Shown one piece after another: positions 47,215-55,647 of a stretch of 64,000 nucleotides of DNA. The stretch is from contig AP026073.1 in the NCBI GenBank assembly GCA_024349765.1, forward strand, positions 2,232,001 through 2,296,000. Direction: 5' to 3'. Source of the DNA: Streptomyces nigrescens (GTDB lineage: Bacteria > Actinomycetota > Actinomycetes > Streptomycetales > Streptomycetaceae). Position 1 is the first letter of the stretch; each line of letters opens with the position of its first letter. Both the position numbers and the translations under genes were made by a program. Below the pieces are notes generated by a model. That model ran no database searches, was not told the origin of the DNA, and worked only from the letters and a program-made list of their open reading frames with translations.

Positions 47215-47856
47215 TCACGTCTCGCCCTCCTGACGGAAGCGGCGCAGCAGCCAGGAGGAGAAGGAGCCCACGACCGCCCCGACCAGGGCGACGCCGACGA
47301 GCATCAGGACCGCGCCGGTGACCCGGCCGCGAGGGGTGATGGGGGTGACGTCGCCGTAACCGGTCGTGGTCAGCGTCGTGCACGCCCACCACACCGCGTC
47401 GCCGAAGGTGCGGACGGTGGTGCCCGGGGCGTGGCGTTCGTCGTGGTAGACGGCGAGGCTCGCGGCGAAGCCGAGCAGCAGGGAGGTCAGGCCCGCGTAG
47501 GCCATCACCCGGGCCTCCAGGGCGAGCCGGGGGTGGTCCCGGCGGCGCTGCATCCGGTCGTGCATCTCGACCACCCGCAGCGGCCGGAGCAGCGGCAGGA
47601 CGGTCACGATCAGGTCCAGCCAGCGGGTGCGGACGAAGCGCCGCCGGTCGTCGCTGAGCAGCAGCCGGGCCAGGTAGTCGGCGACGAAGAGGCTCCAGGT
47701 GACGACGGTGACCAGCGCCCAGAAGGTCCGCCAGCCGGGGGAGAGGTCGGGAACCAGCACCTGGACCGCGTAGGAGGTCAGGAAGAGCAGCGAGGCGGCG
47801 AGGAGGTACGACTCGGAGGCGCGCTCCCACTCCTGTCGCCGCTGTTGCCTGTCCAC
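47215..47856 (-). CDS. voltage-gated-type potassium channel subunit
   Basis: 213 aa. Six hydrophobic segments (S1 YLLAASLLFLTSYAVQVLV; S2 FWALVTVVTWSLFVADYLARLL; S4-like LDLIVTVLPLLRPLRVVEM with few positive charges; S5 VMAYAGLTSLLLGFAASLAVY; pore; S6 GAVLMLVGVALVGAVVGSF). The selectivity filter is intact: WWACTTLTTTGYGDVTP. GTG at 47856 (MDRQQRRQEW) is preferred to the frame's ATG at 47910, which lies in the divergent promoter region of the HIT gene. Confidence 0.85.
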   Translation of the reverse strand: MDRQQRRQEWERASESYLLAASLLFLTSYAVQVLVPDLSPGWRTFWALVTVVTWSLFVADYLARLLLSDDRRRFVRTRWLDLIVTVLPLLRPLRVVEMHDRMQRRRDHPRLALEARVMAYAGLTSLLLGFAASLAVYHDERHAPGTTVRTFGDAVWWACTTLTTTGYGDVTPITPRGRVTGAVLMLVGVALVGAVVGSFSSWLLRRFRQEGET

Positions 47857-47935
47857 CGGCCCAGCATCGTCCAGCGGCCGCTGCGATGCGCCCCAACGAC
47901 ACGCCGCCAATGGGCGACGCCATATGCTGGCCCGT

Positions 47936-48481
47936 ATGACAAGCGAGCCGGAGCAGCAGATCGGAGTCGGGACCCAGGACGCCTTCCAGCGCCTCTGGAC
48001 GCCCCACCGGATGGCCTACATCCAGGGCGAGAACAAGCCGAGCGGCCCGGGGGCCGACGACGGCTGCCCGTTCTGCACGATCCCGGAGAAGTCCGACGAG
48101 GACGGGCTGGTGATCGCTCGCGGCGAGCGCGTCTACGCGGTGCTGAACCTGTATCCGTACAACGGCGGTCACCTCATGGTCGTCCCGTTCCGGCACGTGG
48201 CCGACTACACCGAGCTGGACGAGGCGGAGACCGCGGAGCTGGCGGAGTTCACCAAGCGGGCGATGACCGCGCTGCGGACGGCGTCGGGGGCGCACGGGTT
48301 CAACATCGGGATGAACCAGGGCTCGGTGGCCGGTGCGGGGATCGCGGCCCATCTGCACCAGCACGTCGTCCCGCGCTGGGGCGGCGACACGAACTTCATG
48401 CCGGTGATCGGGCACACCAAGGTGCTGCCGCAACTCCTCGCCGACACCCGGGCGATGCTGGCCGACGCCTGGCCCGCGTAG
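47936..48481 (+). CDS. HIT family protein (Ap4A phosphorylase/hydrolase-like)
   Basis: 181 aa. Histidine-triad motif AAHLHQHVVPRW (HxHxHxx), preceded by CPFCTIPEKSDEDGLVIARGERVYAVLNLYPYNGGHLMVVPFRH. It acts on nucleotide phosphodiesters such as diadenosine tetraphosphate. ATG at 47936 has TATGCT at 47923-47928 as a -10 and no SD, so a leaderless mRNA is likely. The order thrS-HIT-pgsA-acyltransferase-pimA is the conserved actinobacterial one, here split by four inserted genes. Confidence 0.9.
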   Translation: MTSEPEQQIGVGTQDAFQRLWTPHRMAYIQGENKPSGPGADDGCPFCTIPEKSDEDGLVIARGERVYAVLNLYPYNGGHLMVVPFRHVADYTELDEAETAELAEFTKRAMTALRTASGAHGFNIGMNQGSVAGAGIAAHLHQHVVPRWGGDTNFMPVIGHTKVLPQLLADTRAMLADAWPA

Positions 48482-48560
48482 GGTGCCCGCCCGCCGTCCG
48501 AAAGGCCCGCCGGGGCCGGCCCGGAGGCGACACGTACGAGGGTGAATCGGATAGATCGCC

Positions 48561-48587
48561 CTAATTCGGATTAGTTGCCTCTCTAAT
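48561..48587 (+). promoter_or_regulatory. AT-rich dyad before the deacetylase-like gene
   Basis: CTAAT-tcgg-ATTAG at 48561-48574, with a third CTAAT at 48583, in an otherwise very GC-rich stretch, just before the GTG at 48591. Probably a promoter with an operator; the regulator is unknown. Confidence 0.4.
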
Positions 48588-48590
48588 GGG

Positions 48591-49391
48591 GTGGTGACTT
48601 CCCCAGATCGTCGCTCCGTGCTGCGCGCGGCCGCCTCGGCCGCGGCCGCGGGTGCGCTTGCGTCGGGCTGCGACCCCCACCGGGACGAGGACCGCGGCCC
48701 CGCACGGGCCACCGGCCCGAGCCCGTCCCCGGTGGGCCGGGAACCGCACCGGCCGGCCCACGCCGCCCGCCCGCCCACCCGGGTGCCCGGCCTGCCCGTA
48801 CAGATCGAGAACGGCCCGCGCGAGGCCCGCGCGGTCGCGCTGACCTTCCACGGCCGGGGCGACCCGAAGCTGGCGACCGCCCTGCTGGGCGAGGCCGAGC
48901 GGGCCAGCGCCCGGGTCACCGTGCTCGTCGTCGGCGACTGGCTCGACGCCCAGCCGCAGATGGCCCGCCGCATCCTCGACGGCGGCCACGAACTGGGCAA
49001 CCACACCCTGCACCACCGCGACATCTGCGCCCTGCCGGCCGCCGACGCCTACGCCGAGATCACCGGCTGCGCCGACCGGCTGCGCCGGCTCACCGGGACC
49101 ATCGGCAGCTGGTTCCGCCCCTCACAGACCCGGCGGGCCACCGACCTGGTGACACAGCTGGCCCGCAAGGCCGGCTACCCGCACGTCCTCTCCTACGACG
49201 TGGACTCCCTCGACGCGAACGACCCCGGCGCCCCGGCCGTCCGGCGCACGGTCCTGGACGCGGTCCGGCCGGGCTCGGTCGTGAGCCTCCACCTCGGGCA
49301 CGCCGGCACGGTGGCCGCGCTGCCCCCGATCCTCGACGGCCTCCGCCGGCGCGGACTGCGCGCGGTGACGACAACGGAGCTAGTGACCTGA
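48591..49391 (+). CDS. Tat-exported lipoprotein of the polysaccharide deacetylase fold, altered active site
   Basis: 266 aa. Signal DRRSVLRAAASAAAAGALASGC combines a twin-arginine motif with a lipobox (LASGC, Cys ~27). After a Pro-rich linker comes a NodB-like fold: AVALTFHGRGDPKLATALL, where the usual TFDDG motif 1 has His for the catalytic Asp, then GGHELGNHTLHHRD (HxxxH metal motif kept) and SVVSLHLGH. Activity may be changed or lost. The start is GTG 48591 or GTG 48594. Its TGA overlaps the ATG of the propeller lipoprotein, so both are surface-displayed together. Confidence 0.82.
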   Translation: MVTSPDRRSVLRAAASAAAAGALASGCDPHRDEDRGPARATGPSPSPVGREPHRPAHAARPPTRVPGLPVQIENGPREARAVALTFHGRGDPKLATALLGEAERASARVTVLVVGDWLDAQPQMARRILDGGHELGNHTLHHRDICALPAADAYAEITGCADRLRRLTGTIGSWFRPSQTRRATDLVTQLARKAGYPHVLSYDVDSLDANDPGAPAVRRTVLDAVRPGSVVSLHLGHAGTVAALPPILDGLRRRGLRAVTTTELVT

Positions 49392-50593
49392 TGGCTGACC
49401 GGAACCGTACCCACGACCGTAAGAGCCCCCGCGTCCGCCGCCGGGCGTCCGCGCTGCTCGCCGTGGCCTGCGCGCTGGTGGCGGCGGCTTGCAGCGGGGA
49501 GGGCAAGCCCGCCGGGCAGAGCCACCGGCCGGTCGAACGCGCACCGGTCAAGGCCGCCAAGCCGGGGCTGCCGGGCATGCCGCCGCTGATCGACGAGCAC
49601 GACCTGTACGCGGCCGACCGGCCGGGCAAACTGGTGCCGCAGGTCAAGGACTTCCCGTCGCGGATCTACGTGCCCAACACCGGCTCCGACACGGTCAGCG
49701 TCATCGACCCGAAGACGTACAAGGTCATCGAGACCATCCCGGTGGGCGTCCAGCCGCAGCACGTCGTGCCGTCCTGGGACCTGAAGACGCTCTGGGTCAA
49801 CAACAACCGCGGGCACGACCTGACCCCGATCGACCCGGCCACCGGCAAGGCCGGCGAGCCGGTCAAGGTGCACGACCCGTACAACCTCTACTTCACGCCC
49901 AACGGCAAGTACGCCGTCGTGATGGCCTCGATGGACCGGCAGCTGGTCTTCCGCGACCCGCACACCATGGAGATCCGCAAGACCCTCCCGGTCAGCTGCG
50001 CCGGCGTCAACCACGCCGACTTCTCGCCGGACGGCCGGTACTTCATCGTCTCCTGCGAGTTCTCCGGCGAACTGCTCAAGGTCGACACCGAGAAGATGAA
50101 GGTCATCGGCCAGGAGAAGCTGCCGTTCGACGGGGCGATGCCGCAGGACGTGAAGATCTCCCCGGACGGCAGGACCTGGTACATCGCCGACATGATGGCC
50201 GACGGCATCTGGGTCATGAACGGCGACACCTTCGACCGGCCCAGGCTCATGCCGACCGGCAAGGGCGCCCACGGCCTCTACGTCAGCCGCGACTCCCGGT
50301 ACATGTACATCTCCAACCGTGGCGAGGGCTCGATCTCCCTGCTCGACTTCAAGACCGGGGAACTCGTCGACAAATGGCACATCCGCGGCGGCGGCAGCCC
50401 CGACATGGGCGGACTGTCCACCGACGGCAAGGTGCTGTGGCTGTCCGGCCGCTACAACTCCGAGGTCTACGCGCTGGATACGAAGACCGGCAAGACCCTG
50501 GCCAAGATCCCGGTCGGCCAGGGCCCGCACGGCCTGGCCGTCTACCCGCAGCCCGGGCGGTACTCCCTGGGGCACACCGGCATCTTCCGGTGA
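49391..50593 (+). CDS. YncE-like beta-propeller lipoprotein
   Basis: 400 aa. Signal peptide with lipobox VAAACS (Cys ~34). The mature part is a seven-bladed YVTN-type propeller: RIYVPNTGSDTVSVIDPKTYKVIETIPVG, then repeated blades such as NHADFSPDGRYFIVSCEFSGELLKVD, PQDVKISPDGRTWYIADMMADGIWVMNG and GLSTDGKVLWLSGRYNSEVYALDT. Surface binding protein, ligand unknown. Coupled (TGATG) to the deacetylase-like lipoprotein upstream, suggesting joint action on a cell-wall polymer. Confidence 0.88.
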   Translation: MADRNRTHDRKSPRVRRRASALLAVACALVAAACSGEGKPAGQSHRPVERAPVKAAKPGLPGMPPLIDEHDLYAADRPGKLVPQVKDFPSRIYVPNTGSDTVSVIDPKTYKVIETIPVGVQPQHVVPSWDLKTLWVNNNRGHDLTPIDPATGKAGEPVKVHDPYNLYFTPNGKYAVVMASMDRQLVFRDPHTMEIRKTLPVSCAGVNHADFSPDGRYFIVSCEFSGELLKVDTEKMKVIGQEKLPFDGAMPQDVKISPDGRTWYIADMMADGIWVMNGDTFDRPRLMPTGKGAHGLYVSRDSRYMYISNRGEGSISLLDFKTGELVDKWHIRGGGSPDMGGLSTDGKVLWLSGRYNSEVYALDTKTGKTLAKIPVGQGPHGLAVYPQPGRYSLGHTGIFR

Positions 50594-50629
50594 CCCCGGG
50601 GGCCGCCCGGCCCACGGCCGGGCACGCGG

Positions 50630-52285
50630 CTAGGCGTTGTACTCGTCGGCCTTCTGCGGGTCCACGCCCTGGATCATGCCGCTGAGCACCAGCGCACGGT
50701 TGGTGAAGCGCTCGGTGTCCACGCCGTGCTCCTTGAGGACACCCATGGCGGCGGCGTGGACCGTGCGCAGGACCGGGGTCGCGGCGCGCAGCGCGTCATC
50801 GGCCATGAAGCGGTGCCGCCAGGGCTTGTCCGCCCAGACGTGCCGCAGACCGAACGGCTCGGGCAGGGTCAGCTTCCCGCCGAGGAAGTCCAGCACCGGC
50901 GGGAACCACGTCAGCGGCGCCCGGGCGGCCAGCCGGACCACCTCCTTGGGCTCGATGAGCGGGAGGTGCTGGGTCTTGGTCTCCCAGAACTTGACGACCT
51001 TGGCGACGTCCTTGGTCTTCGGTTCCGGCTTGGTCGTGAACAGACCGTTCACCGGACCGAGGGCGTGGCCGGTCACCTCGATGCGCAGAGTCTCGTGCAG
51101 CACCGTGACGGTGATCATCAGCGTGATCACCAGCTGGCCGTCCCACAGCACGAACTGCACACCGAGGTAGTGGCGGTTGCCGCTGCCGAACTGCTGCTCG
51201 TTGCAGATCCGCTCTATCTCGTGCCCGCGGATCTGGTACGCCTCCACGTGCGCGCCCTCGGGCCGGGCGACGGCGGCGGCCTTCTCCCCGACCGGGGAGA
51301 CGATCCAGTGGCGTACGGACGGGGTGGGGAAACCGCCGGTGTGCAGCGGGCTGCGCTCCAGCAGCCGCAGCTTGTCGTGGATCGCCCGGATCACGTCCCA
51401 GCTGCGGAACGGGTGGATCTCCGTGCCCTCCTGGACCGGCTTGAGCTCCTCGGCGAGCTGCCAGCTGCCCCAGCGGGTGCCCATGCCGAGTATGCCTTTG
51501 GGGCCGGCGTAGAAGACCACGTTGCTGTTCTGCTCGGCGGTGACCATGGCCAGGTTCTGGCGGAGGGTCTCGGCGGCGGTCTGGTTCGGGTCCTGCGGCA
51601 CCGCCTCGGGGATCTTCGCGGCCACCCCGCCGCCCTCCAGCAGCCCCTTCCAGGACTCCCGCATGGCCACCGCGGTCTTCTCGCAGATCTGCTTGGCCCA
51701 CCACCAGCCGATCATCGGCGCGATCACCATGGCCCGCGCGTACATCGGCCAGAAGCCGCTCAGCGGCAGTTTGACCATGAAGAACAGCCCGAGACCGGCC
51801 AGCACGGTCAGCAGCGTCGCGCCGAGCAGCGAGACGCCGTTGCCCTCACCGTCCTTGGAGAGCATCTTGCGCAGCTGGAAGACGCCCAGCCACAACAGCA
51901 CACCGGGCAGGAACAGCACGCCGAACAGCACCATCAGCAGCGTCAGCTTGCTGTCCCGCTGCTTGCGGATACGGGTGGCCGACAGGCAGTGCTCGACGAC
52001 GGTCTGCGGCTCGATGCCGAACGACTGGATCAGCGGCTTGCGGCCGCCGCCGAGCATCCGCACCTGCACGGCGCGCGCGAACGCCTCGCCCAGATTCGGC
52101 TCGAACAGGGACAGCTTCGGCTTCTTGATCTCGGACTTGGCGGTGTCGGAGTCGGCCGCGCTGATGGCGGTGAGCGGGTCGTCCCGGTAGGCGGCCGAGG
52201 CCAGTGCCTGGGTCGCCGCCGTCTGACCGGCGCTCCCCGAGAGCGGCACCTGCGCCCCAGGACTGAAGTCAAAGCCGTCTGCCAC
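50630..52285 (-). CDS. large membrane protein of unknown function
   Basis: 551 aa. N-terminal ~110 soluble residues (SAADSDTAKSEIKKPKLSLFEP), then hydrophobic segments at about 125-150 (LLMVLFGVLFLPGVLLWLGV), 165-185 (LGATLLTVLAGLGLFFMV) and 190-210 (YARAMVIAPMIGWWWA). A long soluble C-terminal part contains VVFYAGPKGILGMGTRWGSW, HLGVQFVLWDGQLVITLMITV-like strands and a final LVLSGMIQGVDPQKADEYNA. GTG at 52285 with GGGGGCG upstream; ATG at 52309 is the alternative. No family recognised; convergent with the propeller gene. Confidence 0.8.
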   Translation of the reverse strand: MADGFDFSPGAQVPLSGSAGQTAATQALASAAYRDDPLTAISAADSDTAKSEIKKPKLSLFEPNLGEAFARAVQVRMLGGGRKPLIQSFGIEPQTVVEHCLSATRIRKQRDSKLTLLMVLFGVLFLPGVLLWLGVFQLRKMLSKDGEGNGVSLLGATLLTVLAGLGLFFMVKLPLSGFWPMYARAMVIAPMIGWWWAKQICEKTAVAMRESWKGLLEGGGVAAKIPEAVPQDPNQTAAETLRQNLAMVTAEQNSNVVFYAGPKGILGMGTRWGSWQLAEELKPVQEGTEIHPFRSWDVIRAIHDKLRLLERSPLHTGGFPTPSVRHWIVSPVGEKAAAVARPEGAHVEAYQIRGHEIERICNEQQFGSGNRHYLGVQFVLWDGQLVITLMITVTVLHETLRIEVTGHALGPVNGLFTTKPEPKTKDVAKVVKFWETKTQHLPLIEPKEVVRLAARAPLTWFPPVLDFLGGKLTLPEPFGLRHVWADKPWRHRFMADDALRAATPVLRTVHAAAMGVLKEHGVDTERFTNRALVLSGMIQGVDPQKADEYNA

Positions 52286-52528
52286 TACCGCCCCCCACAC
52301 CGCTCGCATCCGATGATGCGGCTCTTCCCGACTTCCGCCGGCGGCACACCTGTGACCCCGCGTCGCCACCGCCGAACAGGTGTCCGTCACACCCTGCTCA
52401 ACGGCAGGACCTCAGCGTACAGCCGCCGTCCACCCCAAGGGAGTTGAGCCGGACGACGGCTGATTCAGGGCCGCTTCAGGACGGATTCAGGGCGGATTCA
52501 CGGCGGTCCCGGGCTGATCCGGCGTCAA

Positions 52529-54727
52529 CTACCCGCCGTTCTCGGCCGTTTCCCGCACCTTCGCGGCGATCTGCGGCGGCATCGGTTCGTGCCGGAGATG
52601 GACCCGGGAGAACCGTCCGGTGCCGTGCGAGAGCGACCGCAGGTCGACGGCGTACCGGCCGATCTCGATCTCGGGTACCTCGGCGCGGACGACGGTGCGG
52701 CCGGCCCCGGACTGCTCGGTGCCCACCACCCGGCCGCGGCGCCCCGACAGATCGCTCATCACCGGCCCCACGTACTCGTCCGGAACCATCACGCTGACCT
52801 CGCAGAACGGCTCCAGCAGATCGATCCGGGCGTCCGCGGCCGCCTCCCGCAGCGCCAGCGCACCGGCCGTCTGGAACGCCGCGTCCGAGGAGTCGACCGA
52901 GTGCGCCTTGCCGTCGAGCAGCGTGACGCGGATGTCGACCAGCGGATGCCCGGCGGCGACCCCGCGCCCGGCCTGGGCGCGCACCCCCTTCTCGACGGAC
53001 GGGATGAACTGCCGCGGCACCGCACCGCCCACGACCTTGTCCACGAACTCGATGCCCGAACCGCCCGGCAGCGGCTCGATCTCGATCTCGCAGATCGCGA
53101 ACTGGCCGTGCCCGCCGGACTGTTTGACATGCCGGCCGCGGCCCGCCGCGGACTCGCCGAAGGTCTCCCGCAGCGGCACCTTGTGCGGCACGGTGTCGAC
53201 CTGGACGCCGTACCGGGTCCGCAGCCGCTCCAGCGCCACGTCCACATGGGCCTCGCCCAGGCACCACAGCACCACCTGGTGGGTGTCCTGGTTGTGCTCC
53301 AGCCGCATCGTCGGATCCTCCGCGACCAGCCGGGCAAGGCCCTGGGACAGCTTGTCCTCGTCGGCCTTGCTGTGCGCCTGGATGGCGACCGGAAGCAGCG
53401 GGTCCGGCATCGACCAGGGCTCCATCAGCAGCGGCTCGTCCTTGGCGGACAGGGTGTCGCCGGTCTCGGCGCGGGTCAGCTTCGCCACGCACGCCAGATC
53501 ACCGGCGATCGCCTGCGGCAGCGGGCGCTGCTGCTTGCCGAACGGGGCGGACAGCGCGCCGACCCGCTCGTCGACGTCGTGGTCCTCGTGCCCCCGGTCC
53601 GCGAGGCCGTGGCCCGAGACGTGCACCGTCTCGTCCGGGCGCAGGGTGCCGGAGAAGACCCGGACCAGCGAGATCCGGCCGACGTACGGGTCGGAGGAGG
53701 TCTTGACCACCTCCGCGGCCAGCGGACCGTCCGGATCGCACGCGAGCACCGGGCGCGGCCTGCCGTCCGGGGTGGTCACCGCCGGCGCCTCACGCTCCGC
53801 GGGCGTCGGGAAACCACCGGTGATCAGCTCCAGCAGCTCGACGGTCCCCAGCCCCTGCTTCGACCCCTCCGCGGCCGGGGCCGCGGCCAGCACGGGGTGG
53901 AAGGTACCGCGGGCCACCGCCGTCTCCAGGTCCCCGACCAGCGTCTTGATGTCGATGTCCTCACCACCGAGGTAGCGGTCCATCAGGGACTCGTCCTCGC
54001 TCTCGGCGATGATTGCCTCGATGAGCCGGCCGCGGGCCTCCTCGATCAGCGGCAGCTCCTCGGCGGTCGGCTCCCGCTCGGTGCGCTCCCCGGAGGAGTA
54101 GTCGAAGACCCGCTGGGAGAGCAGGCCGATCAGACCGTGCACGGGGGCGTGGCCGTCGGCACCCGGCGTCCCGTACAGCGGCAGGTACAGCGGGACCACG
54201 GCGTCCGGATCCTCGCCGCCGAAGGTGGCCCGGCACAGCTCGGTCATCTCGTCGAAGTCGGCCCGGGACGCCTCCAGGTGCGTGACGACCAGCGCCCGCG
54301 GCATCCCGACGGCCGCGCACTCGTCCCACACCATGCGGGTCGCGCCGGCCACGCCGTCGGCCGCCGAGACAACGAAAAGGGCCGCGTCCGCGGCGCGCAG
54401 ACCGGCCCTGAGTTCCCCGACGAAATCGGCGTATCCGGGGGTGTCCAGGATATTGATCTTGATTCCGCCCCAGTCCACCGGGACCAGGGAGAGCTGTACG
54501 GAGCGTTGCTGGCGGTGTTCGATCTCGTCGTAGTCCGACAGGCAGCCGCCGTCCTCGACCCGCCCGGCCCGGTTGACCGCACCGGACGCCAGCGCGAGCG
54601 CCTCGACCAGGGTGGTTTTCCCCGATCCGCTGTGGCCGACCAGCACCACGTTCCGCAGGGCCGTGGGCCGGCCGGCCGTTACCGCCCTTCCGGCGGCTCC
54701 CGGGTGTGTACTCGTCTTCTCGCTCAT
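52529..54727 (-). CDS. EF-G-like GTPase (FusA2 type)
   Basis: 732 aa with all EF-G domains but divergent GTPase motifs. G1 is GHSGSGKTT (canonical EF-G has AHIDAGKTT), G3 DTPGYADF is kept, and the G4 NKxD site is replaced by VVTHLEASRADFDE. Domain II has RISLVRVFSGTLRP, domain IV RHVKQSGGHGQFAICEIEIEPL and VPRQFIPSVEKGV, and the C-terminus is EPFCEVSVMVPDEYVGPVMSDLSGRRG. Probably not the housekeeping factor; related proteins occur beside a normal EF-G in actinobacteria. It sits alone on the minus strand between HIT-linked genes and pgsA. Confidence 0.88.
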   Translation of the reverse strand: MSEKTSTHPGAAGRAVTAGRPTALRNVVLVGHSGSGKTTLVEALALASGAVNRAGRVEDGGCLSDYDEIEHRQQRSVQLSLVPVDWGGIKINILDTPGYADFVGELRAGLRAADAALFVVSAADGVAGATRMVWDECAAVGMPRALVVTHLEASRADFDEMTELCRATFGGEDPDAVVPLYLPLYGTPGADGHAPVHGLIGLLSQRVFDYSSGERTEREPTAEELPLIEEARGRLIEAIIAESEDESLMDRYLGGEDIDIKTLVGDLETAVARGTFHPVLAAAPAAEGSKQGLGTVELLELITGGFPTPAEREAPAVTTPDGRPRPVLACDPDGPLAAEVVKTSSDPYVGRISLVRVFSGTLRPDETVHVSGHGLADRGHEDHDVDERVGALSAPFGKQQRPLPQAIAGDLACVAKLTRAETGDTLSAKDEPLLMEPWSMPDPLLPVAIQAHSKADEDKLSQGLARLVAEDPTMRLEHNQDTHQVVLWCLGEAHVDVALERLRTRYGVQVDTVPHKVPLRETFGESAAGRGRHVKQSGGHGQFAICEIEIEPLPGGSGIEFVDKVVGGAVPRQFIPSVEKGVRAQAGRGVAAGHPLVDIRVTLLDGKAHSVDSSDAAFQTAGALALREAAADARIDLLEPFCEVSVMVPDEYVGPVMSDLSGRRGRVVGTEQSGAGRTVVRAEVPEIEIGRYAVDLRSLSHGTGRFSRVHLRHEPMPPQIAAKVRETAENGG

Positions 54728-54990
54728 GTGTCTCGCCTCCAGGTCGACACTTTGCGGTGATTCGAGCTTTCCACCGTGGTCATCAACCGTCCATAGATGG
54801 CACAGCGCCCCCGCGCTCCCAAGGGGTCGAAGGGGCCCGCACGCGCGCCCGGAGGCGCACGCCGCCCGGCCCGAGCCGCGGGATGCACCCTGCGCCGCGA
54901 TGCCTTCGTGGTGGCCGCAGACCTCGTGGCTACGATGGGCCAGCCGGTGGCCCCTTGACCGCGCGGCCCGTATCGACCTCCGGGAAGGCC

Positions 54991-55647
54991 ATGCTGAACA
55001 AGTACGCGCGTGCTTTCTTCACGCGTGTTCTCACGCCGTTCGCCGCCCTGCTCATCCGCCTCGGCGTCAGCCCGGACGCGGTCACCCTCATCGGCACCGG
55101 CGGCGTGGTGGCCGGCGCGCTGATCTTCTACCCGCGGGGCGAGTTCTTCTGGGGAACGGTCGTCATCACGCTGTTCGTCTTCTCCGACCTCGTCGACGGA
55201 AACATGGCACGGCAACTGGGCCGCTCCAGCCGCTGGGGCGCCTTCCTCGACTCCACCCTCGACCGGGTCGCCGACTCGGCGATCTTCGGCGGCCTCGCCC
55301 TCTGGTACGCCGGCCACGGCGACTCCCTCACGCTCTGCGCGATGGCGATCTTCTGCCTGGCCAGCGGGCAGGTCGTCTCGTACACCAAGGCCCGCGGCGA
55401 GGCCATCGGACTGCCGGTGGCCGTCAACGGCCTGGTCGAACGCGCCGAACGGCTGGTCATCACCCTCGTCGCCTGCGGCCTCTCGGGTCTGCACAAGTTC
55501 GGGGTACCCGGTGTCGAAGTACTGCTGCCGATCGCCCTGTGGGTCGTCGCCATCGGCAGCGCCGTCACCCTCGGCCAGCGCGTGGTGACGGTACGCCGCG
55601 AATCGGCCGAGGCCGACGCCATCGCACGAGGGGGGAACAGCGCATGA
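54991..55647 (+). CDS. pgsA: phosphatidylinositol phosphate synthase (CDP-alcohol phosphotransferase)
   Basis: 218 aa membrane enzyme making phosphatidylinositol phosphate from CDP-diacylglycerol and inositol-1-phosphate. The CDP-OH signature is complete: SDLVDGNMARQ ... WGAFLDSTLDRVAD (DxxDGxxAR, GxxxDxxxD). About six TM helices. ATG at 54991 has GGAAGG only 2 nt upstream; a TTG at 54955 would add 12 residues. The gene overlaps the acyltransferase (ATGA) and leads the PIM operon. The 263-bp gap upstream shows no other gene. Confidence 0.92.
   Translation: MLNKYARAFFTRVLTPFAALLIRLGVSPDAVTLIGTGGVVAGALIFYPRGEFFWGTVVITLFVFSDLVDGNMARQLGRSSRWGAFLDSTLDRVADSAIFGGLALWYAGHGDSLTLCAMAIFCLASGQVVSYTKARGEAIGLPVAVNGLVERAERLVITLVACGLSGLHKFGVPGVEVLLPIALWVVAIGSAVTLGQRVVTVRRESAEADAIARGGNSA

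Noticed and set aside
48561..48587. Iron-dependent repressor (DmdR/IdeR) box
   Set aside because: TTAG and CTAA halves are present but the spacing is 8 nt rather than the 11 expected for the 19-bp box, and the flanking genes are not typical iron genes.
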